Origin: Rhabditoides inermis | Lineage: Eukaryota; Nematoda; Chromadorea; Rhabditida; Rhabditidae | Assembly (NCBI GenBank): GCA_963966185.1 | Contig: CAWZYM010000270.1 | Span: 43,501-107,500 of the forward strand | DNA: 64,000 bases | Direction: 5' to 3' | Part shown: positions 35,769 to 49,570 of the stretch, piece by piece | How positions within the stretch are numbered: position 1 is the first letter of the stretch | Layout: every line of letters begins with the position of its first letter | Translations under genes and position numbers: made by a program | The notes under the pieces: generated by a model | What the model saw: only the letters and a program-made list of their open reading frames with translations | Told to the model about the DNA's origin: nothing | Database searches by the model: none

Positions 35769-36316
35769 TTATGACGTTGTGTCCTGCGTTTCAACGAAAC
35801 AGATACTAATTTAGTTGTGTATTGAATGTGACAAAAGTTCAGCACTAGTTGAACAAAAATCAGTGAGTTAGTACAAATCAGAAAATTAGCCATTTGGGAG
35901 ATACCGTAACCAATCGACTTCAAAGACAGACATAGATATCGCGAAAGTCATTTACAATGTGAAATGTGAAATCTATGAAAGTACTTCTTAGTAAAAAAAA
36001 AAAATAGTTGGTTTGTACTGTCGTCTCAACTGACAAAATGAGTTATGACGTTGTGTCCTGCGTTTCAACGAGACAGATACTAATTTAGTTGTGTATTGAA
36101 TGTGACAAAAGTTCAGCACTAGTTGAACAAAAATCAGTGAGTTAGTACAAATCAGAAAATTAGCCATTTGGGAGATACCGTAACCATTCGACTTCAAAGA
36201 CAGACATAGATATCGCAAAAGTCATTTACAATGTGAAATGTGAATTCTATGAAAGTACTTCTTAGTAAAAAAAAAATAGTTGGTTTGTACTGTCGTCTCA
36301 ACTGACAAAATGACCA
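35769..36316. repeat. Recent tandem duplication, 274-base period
   Basis: Two head-to-tail copies beginning TTATGACGTTGTGTCCTGCG at 35769 and 36043 differ at only a handful of positions plus the length of an A run. Short Cys-containing ORFs on the minus strand are duplicated with it but have no gene character. Confidence 0.9.
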
Positions 36317-36906
36317 AAACGAATTCAACTGAGACATGTGCAAACATGTTTTTTTCACAGTTTTTTCACATGAACGTTTGTTATAACTGGTTTGCACTGG
36401 CATAAACTAGAGCATCTTCGTGTTCGCACATACGGTGTACAATTGCTGAAGAGTCAAAAACCTTTTTTTGAATTTTCAAACTCTCAAAAAAAAACGTTCT
36501 GACTTCGTTGAAAAGCCAAATTTCGAGTAACACCAAAAAAGAGAAATGTGGTTCACACTGGTGCGGGTTTTCACCCTGCTTCCTTCTCTCTTTTTTTATT
36601 ATCTTTTTTTCTGTTCTTCTCTTGTTCATTCTCTACTTTATATTCCATCTCCATTTCTCTCCTGTAGGTGTCCTATACCTATTCCGGCTGACAGAACATC
36701 TACACCGCCTCTCTATAGATTTCATTGACGCGTGTCGCCCCTGGAGCTCGTTCAAAGCGGAGGGATGTGTCAAGATCGATGGCATATGATCATATGAAAC
36801 CGTTGTCATCGCATATTAGGATTAGCATCCAAAAAATCCAAACTAAAATGTCAAATCGATGGACTGTTGTCCTCGCATAGTATTACAGCATCAAAGTATC
36901 AAAACT
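36317..36906. other. No gene recognised
   Basis: T-rich sequence with a CT-biased block at 36575-36665; no supported exon. Confidence 0.4.
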
Positions 36907-36949
36907 TCCAGAATCAAAGACAGATGTGACCGGTTTTATCAACTTTAGA
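36907..36949. repeat. Second copy of the 13829 repeat
   Basis: TTCCAGAATCAAAGACAGATGTGAC repeats the start of 13829-13925. The hairpin that follows there is not conserved here. Confidence 0.5.
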
Positions 36950-37740
36950 TGGGTTTAGTCTGTGGGTTCATGATGATCATCCTTTGGTACGAGTCTTCTC
37001 GTGCCAACCTCTGCCAGTTGCTTCCGTAGTTCGGATGCAGCCTTCTCGTTGCTCGATTCTTCCTTCCTCGGCAAGAGTACAGCATCATGTCCTTGAGGTC
37101 CTTGCTCCATCTGTTCACACGTCCCTGCCTCCTCTTCTTCTTCTTTAGATACCAGTCCGTCACTTTTCGGCTCGATCGATCTTCGAATCGAGCCAGTCGC
37201 CCTGCCTATTTCGTCTTTATTCTCGTGGCTATATGACGAATGTCAGTCAATTTGGTTTGTTTTCTTATCTCATGTCAGAGTGCCGGATACAAAGTGTGAC
37301 TCGTAGCATTGATCTTTTCATTCTTTTTGAGCTTCTTCTTATCTTTCAAAGACCAACATTCCCCCCCCCCCCCCCCCTAGAGCAGACTTGGGACGACGCA
37401 TGTGTTATAAAGATGTCGTTTCGTACACAGCGGCACATTCTTTTCTCGCAGGAACTCGCGGTGTTTCTCAAACGCTCCCCAGCCGGTGGTCATTCGTCTG
37501 GCGACTCCTGAATTCTCTGTATTGGGGTTGCATGTGAGAACGACTCCAAGGTAGCGAAACAGTTCGACCACTTCAACGGCTTCTGAGTGTGAGGTTGGCT
37601 CGCAGCGTGTTGCACATGGCGACGGTCTTCGTTGGCGTTATCTCCGGTGTGATCTTGTTGCTGGCCTCGCTACGTTGAACCGGTTGATGGCATCAACGAA
37701 AATGATGGATCTTCTCGATCTGATCAGAAACATGTCGTGA
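36950..37740 (-). pseudogene. RTE-clade non-LTR retrotransposon, broken 3' part
   Basis: The minus strand shows the end of a reverse transcriptase of the RTE type: EAVEVVELFRYLGVVLT, ARRMTTGWGAFEKHREFLR, NTCVVPSLL, then after a break WSLKDKKKLKK, KVTDWYLKKKKRRQGRVNRW and SNWQRLARE. A run of C (about 37362-37378 on +) replaces the codons of the usual YGCE motif right after PSLL, and stop codons and at least one frameshift are present. Dead element. Confidence 0.75.
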
Positions 37741-38208
37741 TGTCGTAAACAGAGAGTGTGTCGTTTGGAAATAGGTACGTCTATTCTGGTCTCTTCTATG
37801 TGCAAATTTCCAGCCCTCCGTTAGACCAGTTCTGTTCCTTTTGCGTTTATTGTAACCCGGTTTGGCACTGTGTTCTTTTTGTTCAAATCGAGCACTTTTT
37901 CCGTCGGCCGGCGGTGCAAGTCGCTTTGGATTCTTTTATCGCATTCTTCGAAGTCATTTTATAATCAGCCAAAGACTTCTTGCCAATGGGCAGATATGTA
38001 GACGGAAGTCAGTCTAAGAATCGCCTCTCCTTTCCTTTTGCGACGCGACCGCAAAAAAACCCCCAGCATAATGATGTGAGTCTATCTAACATTCATTATA
38101 CTCCCCGACTCCCTAAAGAATTACACATAAACCCGATTTTTGTACTTTCTAACTGAATTTCGTACAGATTCTCAGATCTATAGTCGAAAAGAAACGCATT
38201 GCAGTTCG
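37741..38208. other. Upstream flank of the Str receptor
   Basis: No exon recognised. Sequence immediately before the receptor start may contain its promoter, but I see no distinctive element. Confidence 0.35.
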
Positions 38209-40253
38209 ATGTTGCCTGCAAAATATGCTATCAATGACATTCTTATCACTGTCGCTACAATTTTGTGTGTGGTGTTCAATCTATTCCTTCTGCTAGTTAT
38301 CTACTTGTCAAACACCAAAAAAAGTCTCAAGCAGTACAGGTAACCCATTAGCTAAAATTTGAAAAGGAAAAAAAAACTCGATTCAGATATCTCATCTCCA
38401 TATTTTCCCTATGCAATCTCGTTTATACGATTATCGTTTATTTTAGTGTTCCGGTACGTTATCAAACTGTTATTTTAACCATGCTTTTGTCAAATAACTC
38501 TCGTCCCTTAACGGATTTCTTTGAGCAACCGTTTGCAAATGTCTCAAGAATTCGATATAGCATTCGACAATAACAGTTTGATCAGAAATAAAATAAATGT
38601 TGCAGCTCTCAGTGTCGACAGACAAAGCCATGGTGATTCTTTTGTGCACGGCGCGCGAATCACACCGCCTGCTCTTCTCATATGCATTGTGCTCCATATT
38701 CTACACCAGCCTAGTCACCCTAGTACTACACTTTGCTTACCGGTTCATCGCCATATGCCAGTGAGTTATTACATCCGAGAAATGAGAAAACATGTTTCGT
38801 GTTCAGCCCAGCGTACCTCACCCTCTTTTCCCGGCGCGATTCCAGTTTCCTGCTCTTTCTGGGATGCGTTGCTGTCGTGTTGTCCTTCGATGCGTTCATC
38901 TACAACTGCTTCACTCTCAATCCCCACGAACTCAAAGAGGCGAGTCGTAGTCATGGTTTCAGAAGGGTTCACAAAGCTGTTGGCGTTTCTTTCATGGGCA
39001 GACGGCAGAGCACACGCTCGCCATGAGCTATTCCTACGAAACTGATATATGAGGTAGTTATAGTATATCAAACTGCGTTGTTAGAAGATTTCTCATAAGA
39101 GTGCAATCCAAATATTTCTAATTCTAATTATAAACAACTCTAATTTTAATTTGCAGAAGCCAATTATTCCGCACAGGATCGCTTTCGTGTCCCTTCGTGC
39201 CACCCCGCACTTTTTCGCCACTGAACCACCCTGGTTGCTCTGCAATTGTCCGAGACAGAGATACAAAGAATAAAAAAAAAGTGTTTAACCAATCGGAAAT
39301 TGAAATTCTGATAAAAATCAAAAAGTTGGGGTAAGCTTCTTTTTTGACAACACCGTTGTGTTTTGATATGGCTATCATATTGCTTGCGAACGTATGCACT
39401 GCTCATGTTAGTAATCATTGTCATTTTCATATAAAAAGAGTACATTTATAAATACATAATGGCGAGCATTCGATGAAAATCGAAATGTCACGATATCTGT
39501 GAAATGTGATACAAGTTAAGTTTAGGTGGCATTCGATCTGTCCAAACAAACAGGAATCACTTTACCAGTCGATAGAACGGTAACTGGAGTCGTATACTGG
39601 CAGGCAAGTTTGGTTTTTTTAACAACAAAAAGTAAGGTTTTTCAGGAACGCGCCTTGAACGTTCCTGCTCTTATATCTGGAATTGTCTACTGTTCTTTTA
39701 TTATCATACCCTCATTTTTTCTTGCATATTGTTCTATCAGGTGAAAGTCATGTTGGCACAAAATCAATACAAACATTTCTAACTTGAGTTTTTTTTCAAG
39801 ATCGGTAACCGCTCTGTGCGGAAAACACGTTTCCGAAGCGTTCTACAGAAGGCACTTACAGCTTTTCATTGCTTTAATAGTACAGGTGACATTTAAAGAG
39901 TGAAAATAAAAGGAATAAAATAAAAGTCAGGTACCTATATATGCAAAGCAAAAATGGATGAATGGAGAAAAAGAGGAGATAAAAAAATTCAGACGACGAT
40001 ACCCTACATTTCAAACTACATCATCTTTTGTGTCAATATCATCTGCCCACTCTTCCACATTCATCCCGGATTCCTTTCATCTTTCCTTAACACCCTCATT
40101 CTAATCTACCCCGTTGTAGACCCACTAATCGTACTCTACTTCATATCTGACTTCCGAGCGACTGCCGCGTCGCTCCTCCCCTTTTGTCCCCACCCACATT
40201 ACAACCAGCGCGGCAGCGCTGGTTGGTTTGTGTTAACCCTAGTCGCGCGCTAG
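38209..40253 (+). CDS. Str-type seven-transmembrane chemoreceptor, complete
   Basis: 334-residue GPCR, the same length as the receptor at 6977-8305. Exons: 38209-38339, 38387-38453, 38606-38760, 38807-38939, 39526-39603, 39646-39740, 39801-39885, 39993-40253; all phases join. Landmarks: TM1 NDILITVATILCVVFNLFLL; KQYRYL; TM3 end HFAYRFIAICH; TM4 FLLFLGCVAVVLSFDAFIYN; TM5 ALISGIVYCSFIIIPSFFLA; the TM6 entry YRRHLQLFIALIVQTTIPYI; TM7 YPVVDPLIVLYFISDFR, the Str-family signature. Two introns (after 38939 and 39603) need GC donors (GCGAGT and GCAAGT) to keep phase. The cytoplasmic tail is short. The gene appears intact; the ligand is unknown. Confidence 0.88.
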
Positions 40254-40823
40254 AATCGGCAAAAGGCGATTGAACGAAAGGTTCCTTAGAATCTTTACGA
40301 GAACAATGTGATGCTGATAGATGTTATCAGGATGTTAGAAAATGGTTAAGTTTCGATTTTGGTAACGCTAGCTGTTGTAGGAAGCGAGATACGCGCGCGC
40401 GCCCCCTGAGGGGCAGGCAATCCCCCGTGTACGGAACGTTTTCTAGGGGGGGGGGGGGGTGGCGCGCACCGGCTGCCCCCAGCAGACAGGAGGTGCACAA
40501 TCCGCACTGCCTGTGGATTGCACTGATATCGTTTAGATTGCGTGCTCTGCCGTGCGCACAGTAGTGTTGTGGTTAGCGATTGCGCCCGTTGAGACACATG
40601 GCTCGAGTTCGGTTCCGGCTGGCGGCAAACCTTTTGTAATTTACATAGAAATGACATTGGAATTGTAAATTTTCCCATCAGCATTACCTAAACTCTTTTT
40701 TGCAAATTTTATACAATTTTGGACTCAACAAGGTGAGTGAACTGTTGGATTTCTTTAAAAAAAATGTTTTGTGGTTCATGTTAATGTAGATAGATTTATA
40801 TGAAATCCAATAAAAGTACATTC
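40254..40823. other. Intergenic with tRNA-like repeat
   Basis: Contains GTAGTGTTGTGGTTAGCGAT with a following GAGTTCGGTTCC (about 40561-40618), the A/B-box layout of a tRNA-derived repeat, related to the one at 42655. A G run lies at about 40446-40459. No gene. Confidence 0.45.
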
Positions 40824-41125
40824 ATTATCTTTTAAAAGGACTTCCGTAAGAGAAGAGTTTGTGTTACTCAATGTAATGCAACAAAAGCTCATGCATTTTA
40901 TCAATCGAAATAGTACACAAACCTGCTCCAATAGTTCAACAAGTTATATATAATCGATCGGATACCGAAATCAATTTCCCGACATACAACATTTGCTCGC
41001 ATTAGTTTTTATTGCAGAAAGAGCAGGTTTGTTTACTATTTCGATTGATAAAATGCATGAGCTTTTGTTGCATTACATTGAGTAACACAAACTCTTCTCT
41101 TACGGAAGTCCTTTTAAAAGATAAT
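40824..41125. repeat. Long near-perfect foldback
   Basis: Arms of about 105 bases (ATTATCTTTTAAAAGGACTT onward, and its complement ending at 41125) flank a spacer of about 90 bases. The arms are almost identical, including AGCTCATGCATTTTATCAAT. A transcript across it would make a long double-stranded hairpin. Confidence 0.85.
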
Positions 41126-41382
41126 TTAAATTCAGTTGTCCCGCAGGTTTCGATCAGTATGATGCACACTCACAATTTCACCACCAATATATCATCACCA
41201 CTACGTCATTTCAACACAGTACTGTAAGCGTTGCATGTTAGTTGGGAACTACTACGTCTACGGAAATGATACAAGAATAAGTGTGAATAAATATGAACCA
41301 TGTTGTTGTTTGTTATTTGTGGCATTGTAGACAGTGACAAAATGGCTAATCGGCATTGGTTGAGTGGTGGGAAGAAAAATCA

Positions 41383-41745
41383 CAGGTACACTGGTGACTT
41401 GTTTTTGACTCGAAATGTTGGAAAGAATCATATTAACCTGAATCTTAATCGAGTTGTGAGAAAGAACAACGATTATCCATTCCTTTCAAATGTTGCAACT
41501 CGTTGTTGCAACATTTTATTTCAAAATCAAAATTGGTCCCGCCACGTCTTCCATTCCGCTGAACTCTTCAATACTGCAGAAATGGCGAGAAAAGACATAA
41601 CCTCAGATGAAAGAAGTCCGTTCACTTACTGGGTGGCTTAATGCATGTGTGCGCCGTTATGGCGCTGAACTCGCCGGTTCGAGTCCTGTCTTCGGCAAAT
41701 GTTTTGCATGAGTGGTAATACGCGTTCAAGAGGGCTAGTTGCAGA
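41383..41745 (+). repeat. Dispersed repeat family S1, copy 3
   Basis: Aligns with 9440-9790 and 19888-20245; contains ACTCGCCGGTTCGAGTCCTG (B box) and TGGCTTAATGCATG. It may have displaced the 5' exons of the coding fragment at 41861. Confidence 0.65.
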
Positions 41746-41860
41746 ATTAAGTCGCTGCTGTGCCTTTAATGAAACATTTATATTTTTGTACCATCTGATT
41801 TGCCAAGTTGAATCAGCACCGATATGTAAAAAAAGAGACTTCCTCTCATTTCTCTGCCAG

Positions 41861-42097
41861 CGCGCGGTCGGGTGCCTTTCCCTGTTATTTCCCCGACCTC
41901 TGAACAATGCTGTGCGGAGGACACTAACCGGACTGGTATTCGATTTTGCTACTCTCTACATCTACGGCATTGAGACTGGAGAGGAATCCTCGAAGACGAT
42001 GACACTCTTGGAGACGTCTCTTCGCGATCGATCGTTGAAGCCCGGATCTTCCGCCGCCGAGATCGAAACTTCCCCAGAAGCCGCAAGCAGGGGATGA
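41861..42097 (+). CDS. Probable 3' exon of a membrane receptor
   Basis: After the acceptor CTCTGCCAG the plus strand is open for 78 codons. It starts AVGCLSLLFPRPLNNAVRRT, like the end of a last transmembrane helix followed by a basic turn, then a Ser/Thr/Glu-rich tail (ESSKTMTLLETSLRDR) to TGA. Upstream exons are not found; the S1 repeat lies there. Its stop overlaps the ATG of the next ORF by one base pattern ATGA, probably by chance. Confidence 0.4.
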   Translation, partial: RAVGCLSLLFPRPLNNAVRRTLTGLVFDFATLYIYGIETGEESSKTMTLLETSLRDRSLKPGSSAAEIETSPEAASRG

Positions 42098-42315
42098 CAA
42101 GCATAACCAACATTACGTACGCATCCACGGGCGCACCGAAATCCGTGTTGTTGGAACTCGCAGTAGGCATTGTATTACTGTATTTTACCTATCTTACCGT
42201 AATTTACGTAATCGATATTGTGTGCTACTTGATTCGAGATAAATATTCTGATTCTGATGTAAAAATAATACCAAAAATCGCATTTTCTCAATTGGACCAT
42301 ATGCCAGAAATGTCG
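42094..42315 (+). CDS. 5' exon of a single-helix or receptor protein
   Basis: ATG-initiated 74-codon exon ending at a GTAGGT donor in phase 0. It has a glycosylatable N-terminus (ITNITYASTG), a strong helix (LAVGIVLLYFTYLTVIYVI) and an acidic to basic cytoplasmic stretch. The next exon was not identified; tRNA-like repeat material begins about 300 bases on. Function unknown. Confidence 0.4.
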
Positions 42316-42599
42316 GTAGGTTGAAACAGCTTTCACGCATAAGAGTGGGCATCAGAGCAATATTTATGACAAACCGCAAACTTTCACACCCTAATGCTAC
42401 ATAACTCAAAGTTCTTTTTTTTTTTGAAGTACTTGCGTAAAGATATCCACTTTTCTTTAAAGGCACAGGGGCGCTTAGTTTTTGATTTTGTTTCATTGCT
42501 TGATCCATGGAAACACGAAACATTTTAAAGAAAACGCAAAAGAACGGCGTTCACGTGCGAAGCTTGGTAAGTCGACTTCGAACTTCGCGCCAAATTGCT

Positions 42600-42745
42600 T
42601 ATCGGAAAGCTCAGCTTTGTGCGCATTTCGTCGATATGAGTTCGACAGCACATGTCGTTGTAGTGTTGTGGTCACGCTCACGGTTTACGGACCATGCTAT
42701 GCCGGTTCGATTCCCGCTACGTGCAATCAGTTTTGCCAAATTCTC
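42600..42745 (+). repeat. tRNA-derived repeat
   Basis: TAGTGTTGTGGTCACGCT followed 30 bases later by GCCGGTTCGATTCCCGC (B box). Related to 40561. Confidence 0.5.
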
Positions 42746-42948
42746 GAGAGTAGATTTCGATGAACCTTGGTAGTTCTAAACTCAGGGGGTGCCTTTAACC
42801 TTTAACCTCACTTCTCATTTTCCCGTCCCCGCGAGCGGTTGCCCCTTTCCGCGCTCCCTCGAATGACCACCCGACGACAATGAAAGTCACCGCCGCCGCC
42901 GCTCGGAGATGAGGTTTCATGGAGTATCGACTGATTCTCTAATTGAAG

Positions 42949-43199
42949 CCGTTCACTGTGAAACGATAAGGCGACGCCAAATAAGCCTGTGGAAGTGCAA
43001 CTAGTCGGCGAAGCGCGGATTCTCAATTGGAGGAAAAGAAGGTACAAAGCGAAGGCGAATTGAAGAGCAACGGCGGCACCCGCGAACAGAAGAGAAGTAT
43101 GCTGCTGTTATCGATCGATATCCGGAGCCGTTCACTGTGAGACGATAAGGAGGAGCCAAATAAGCCTGTTGGGAGTGCACATAGTCGGTAACTCACGGA
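42949..43199. repeat. Tandem duplication, about 178-base period
   Basis: GCCGTTCACTGTGAAACGAT followed by AAGG, GCCAAATAAGCCTGT and AGTCGG recurs about 178 bases later with scattered differences. No coding sense found. Confidence 0.6.
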
Positions 43200-43860
43200 T
43201 TTCTTGGATTTCGCAACATGACAAATGGATTGACCGGGAGCAAGTATGCAAATGTATGCAAACGCGAGAAATTCGAGAACGTTCGACGGTAGACGCAAGG
43301 TGGTCCATAAGGCTCACGCGTTCGAGGATGGATCAAGGCCGCATACTCTATATCGGATAAGAAGACTGATGCCTGGAGATGTGACTGGATTCCTATCTCC
43401 GCATATGCTGTAATGCCAACAGTGTCTGGAGAAAGTGAATCCCCGCAAATCGAATACGAACAGTTCCAAACCGTAGCTGTACTATTTCCTATTTCGATTT
43501 GTGTGTATAATAATATTTATTCTATTTGTGAGTGATTCACAAATATTTTCGATTCCCGCAGGCTCAAAAAGCACTTATGACGGGCGCGACATTTTCTCTG
43601 CGAGAGAGAAGTGAAAAGAGACACAAAACAAAACATGGCGATTGCAAACGACAAATAGATCAGATATCAGACGAAAGCGTGGAAGAAACGTGAATCGAAG
43701 AACAACACATCGATCGAAATGAAAATGTGAGGAAATGGTTGAAACTTAGACATTTAAGCATGATGAATGAGCGAGATAGTGAACAATGATGAAAATGAAA
43801 TGAATGCATAAGACCAAGTTACAAATAGAAAAACACTTGAAAAAGAGACACAGTAGAAAT
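43200..43860. other. No gene recognised
   Basis: Downstream flank of the ORF1-like gene on the minus strand; no reverse transcriptase or other exon seen. Confidence 0.4.
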
Positions 43861-44622
43861 TTAGCGGTCAATCTTTGTCCACTGACCGGGTAGTCGCAAC
43901 TTGAACAGCTCGAGTCCTCGCACAGTCCACTCGCGCCGGCCAGCAGTGTCGTTGAGTCGAATCGCCTCCCTCCAGGCGGCAGCGTACTTGGCAGCATCCT
44001 CCGGGCAGTAGTCGGGACGGGCTCTCGCTGGACAGTCTCTCGCGAGACAGTTGTGGGTATCGTTGAACTTGCGGATGAAAGAGGTGGCATCCTCGGGGCA
44101 GTTGAAGGACAGCAGCAAGGTGTTGAACACGTCACCATCACGGACGGCGACAATTCGGCAATCGGTCGTCTTCAGTCCAAACAAGGTAGTGTTTTCGAAG
44201 AAGTAGTTCCGGTGGGATCGGGATACACGGGTCACAATGACACGCTTCCTCCTCTCCTCTCCATCTCCAATAGGTGTGGCAATCGGTGGACTCACAAGCA
44301 CAGATGTCTCCTTGGGTTTGGCGAGCTCGTCGATCCTCTGCCTCAGCTCCTCGATCTGCTCCTCCAGATAGGCGATGGACTCGTTCACCATAGTGCACAG
44401 TCGAGCACCCAGAGTGACGCTCAGTTCATTGAATGTCTGCGAGAGGAAGTCGCGAAGGTGATCAGCCGAATTCAGAATGGAAGTAGGCGACAGGTCAGGA
44501 GTGAGAAAAGGAATAGGCGTGGGAGACGAAGCAATAGAAGTGGTAATATCAGTTGAAATAGTGTCGGAATAAGGCTGCTTGGCAGATTTGCTGGACAGCT
44601 TGGATGTTTTGACTTTCGGCAT
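43861..44622 (-). CDS. ORF1-like protein of a non-LTR retrotransposon, intact
   Basis: A single uninterrupted 253-residue ORF starting MPKVKTSKLSSKSAKQ. Layout: a basic then Ser/Thr/Pro-rich N-terminus (1-70), a coiled coil (about 95-130, IAYLEEQIEELRQRIDELAK), a basic linker (RRKRVIVTRVSR, about 145), an RRM-like middle (NTLLLSFNCPEDATSFIRKF) and a C-terminal domain with AAAWREAIRLNDTAG and REWTVRGLELFKLR. This order matches ORF1p of L1/CR1-type elements, which bind RNA and trimerise through the coiled coil. It is intronless, unlike most recognised genes in the window. No RT follows, so it may be a solo ORF1 or a host-captured copy. A host RNA-binding protein is an alternative. Confidence 0.6.
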   Translation of the reverse strand: MPKVKTSKLSSKSAKQPYSDTISTDITTSIASSPTPIPFLTPDLSPTSILNSADHLRDFLSQTFNELSVTLGARLCTMVNESIAYLEEQIEELRQRIDELAKPKETSVLVSPPIATPIGDGEERRKRVIVTRVSRSHRNYFFENTTLFGLKTTDCRIVAVRDGDVFNTLLLSFNCPEDATSFIRKFNDTHNCLARDCPARARPDYCPEDAAKYAAAWREAIRLNDTAGRREWTVRGLELFKLRLPGQWTKIDR

Positions 44623-44647
44623 GGCGAACAATACAGCCGCTCAACGC

Positions 44648-44715
44648 GAGCGAAAGAGCAGAATGAGCGAAAGAGCAGAATGAGCGAAAGAGCAGAATGA
44701 GCGAAAGAGCAGAAT
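44648..44715. repeat. 17-base tandem repeat, four units
   Basis: Four exact copies of GAGCGAAAGAGCAGAAT, ending about 25 bases upstream of the ORF1-like start codon. Confidence 0.9.
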
Positions 44716-45245
44716 GTCATAACAACTTATGAATAAACTATTCTATTCTATAACCCAATGCAGCAAAAGCACATGCATTGAACGTTCACAAATACTAACA
44801 CAAACCAGCTCCTCTCTCTCTCTCTCTCTTACTTTCTTACTTATCTCTATATTTTATTGGATCCTTGTTTTCTGTTCACTTGTGCACACTCGTGCATGTG
44901 TCTTTGTGTATTGTGTTTTTTTTGATTGATAGAATGCTAGAATGTTCTACAGTGTGTTTGCCAAAAAACTAAACGGTGCGATGAAAAACAGATGTCCGCA
45001 AAAAAAAAGATGGCATCAGCAAATTGTGGGTATCGTTTCAATCGAAACATGACTAGTTCCCCTCTTGTGCTACATACTGTAGCTGCACTTGTCTTGGCAT
45101 AAACTCTCGTTCGATGTGTGATGTCAGTCCGCGGGTCGTCTCCGCATTGTGGTCGCTAGCCGATCGGGTCTTCCCACGGATATGAGATATCCACCGGAAA
45201 TAACTAGACGCTTGACGGACACTCAAAACAAAGTGCAAAATGAGG
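44716..45245. other. No gene recognised
   Basis: AATAAACTATTCTATTCT near 44728 looks like a retroelement-type tail on the plus strand. A minus ORF at 45053-45238 may be further decayed retroelement sequence. Confidence 0.35.
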
Positions 45246-45458
45246 TCAGCTCAACAAAACGAGGTGTTTTTGCTTGATCGGGGGTCTTTCATGTACAACA
45301 AGAAACGGACTAGATACCGTTGTCGTTGTCCAGAACTTCTCTCGTAGACCGATCGGCGATGGCGAACATGAACGGAAGACGACATCTAGTGCGGCGGTGA
45401 AGAGCATCGGTGAGACGGTGTCGCTCTGCTTCACTCTCCGTTGCACAGAGATCTTCAA
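45246..45458 (-). pseudogene. RTE-type reverse transcriptase fragment
   Basis: The minus strand encodes RRVKQSDTVSPMLFTAALDV, a slightly changed form of the RT motif RGVRQGDTxSPxLFTAALE of RTE elements (the G of QGD is S). About 25 more residues are open, then similarity ends. Isolated fragment. Confidence 0.65.
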
Positions 45459-45479
45459 CTGCCGTGAAGAGAGCTTCAG

Positions 45480-46027
45480 AATGCAAAAAAAAGAAGTAGA
45501 AAAAGTGAAGGTAAGGATTTTATTGACCTTCTGATGACTTTCTCGTCACATTTCAGATTTCAGTAAACCGTTTCTAGTTTAAAGTGCCGAATGCATATGA
45601 GAATGACATCATACACCATGACCCCACAACACCAGTTTGTCGACACCACGATACTTAAATTTTACTTGTGCATCAAGTAAAAAATAGTTTTAAAAAAAAA
45701 CGGTGTCGTTTTCTATTTACCCTATTTCTCCTGACAATTCGCGAATGTCTGATGGCTCTTCGCTCACGATTCACAAAGACAGAAATTTGATAAGAATGAA
45801 TTGCCTGGCGCTTCGCTCGGCAAAAAAGTATGACTAGCACTAGCAGTTTCAGCCATTACTTCCCTCCCAAACCACTGCCCTTCTAATCGGACTAACGTCT
45901 ACCGGTTTCTGCCTTTTCACTCACTTTAGGCGTTGCGGGTGGCTAACTAACTCGATTCATTCAGGATTCAGGGAGAAAGATAGGAAAGAGCGAGCGAGAG
46001 CGAGAGAGAAAACAAGCGAGGAACAAA

Positions 46028-46085
<58 letters not shown>

Positions 46086-46353
46086 GAAGAGAGAGAAGCG
46101 TTCGCGTCTTCTGCGGGCGGCTCCGCAGCCCGCAATCAGATTTCGCTACATGCTCGCTGGCAAGACTGGAAACGTGTTTTCGATTCCTCATCATAACACG
46201 CGTTTTCTCTGTTCCTTATCCACTTTTCTTTCCGAGAAAACCTACACATGTAATTTGGTCGCGATTCAACCTACCGTGATAACCGTTTTGTGTGCATGTA
46301 TTTATGCGTGTGTTTACATGTAACATGCCTTTCAGTCTACGGGCATTGTTCAC
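45480..46353. other. Intergenic with GA microsatellite
   Basis: (GA)n at about 46027-46083 followed by a GC-rich patch TCTTCTGCGGGCGGCTCCGC. Contains the promoter region of the next receptor, but no distinct motif. Confidence 0.4.
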
Positions 46354-49100
<2,747 letters not shown>

Positions 49101-49116
49101 CAACTATAATCATTCG

Positions 49117-49122
49117 AATAAA
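49117..49122 (+). promoter_or_regulatory. Poly(A) signal of the receptor
   Basis: AATAAA 17 bases downstream of the TAA at 49100. Confidence 0.65.
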
Positions 49123-49136
49123 TTGTTCTACTTCTC

Positions 49137-49570
49137 CAATTACAGAGTATCTCCAAGACCACCCTTAGCCAGAGTTTTATCACACATCGAGTAGTGAAAT
49201 ACTGGAATCTTTTAGATTCAAATACAGTATGCCAATTTAAAAAGACGGACTTCAGAGTACGACTTATGTCTTTTTTCACAAATAACTTCTCTCGTTTTAC
49301 TGTAGATGACCCCACCCGTATATAAATTGATTGCTCTCAGGCGACTAGGTAGCCCGAGTTTGATTCCTTTCTGTTCTGGACGGTTGAAGTAGTTTCTGTG
49401 TCTGTGTTTTAGATGACAACCAATTCTATGCGCTCGTATGGGTGCCAATGGGCTCTGTCACAGTCTTCACTTTGTCCCTACTCACGGGTCTGACCGTTAG
49501 TTTGTTGGATGCTGTGTGTTGTGATTTTGTGATTTCTGATTATGAATAAATACATTATTATTATTATCGT
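49137..49570 (+). pseudogene. 3' end of a CR1/L2-like non-LTR retrotransposon
   Basis: The plus strand encodes SFITHRVVKYWNLLDSN followed by FKKTDFRVRLMSFFTNNFSR, the pattern seen at the C-terminus of many non-LTR RTs (FxxRVVxxWNxLP...FKxxLxxF). About 230 bases of 3' sequence end in an ATTATTATTATT microsatellite (near 49550), the usual tail of such elements. No upstream RT core is present, so it is 5'-truncated. Confidence 0.65.

Noticed and set aside
38521..39045. 174-codon ORF overlapping the Str receptor
   Set aside because: Out-of-frame shadow of exons 38606-38760 and 38807-38939, which carry the receptor motifs.
44053..44556. 167-codon plus-strand ORF opposite the ORF1-like gene
   Set aside because: Antisense shadow; the minus strand has coiled-coil and nucleic-acid-binding features and the better start.
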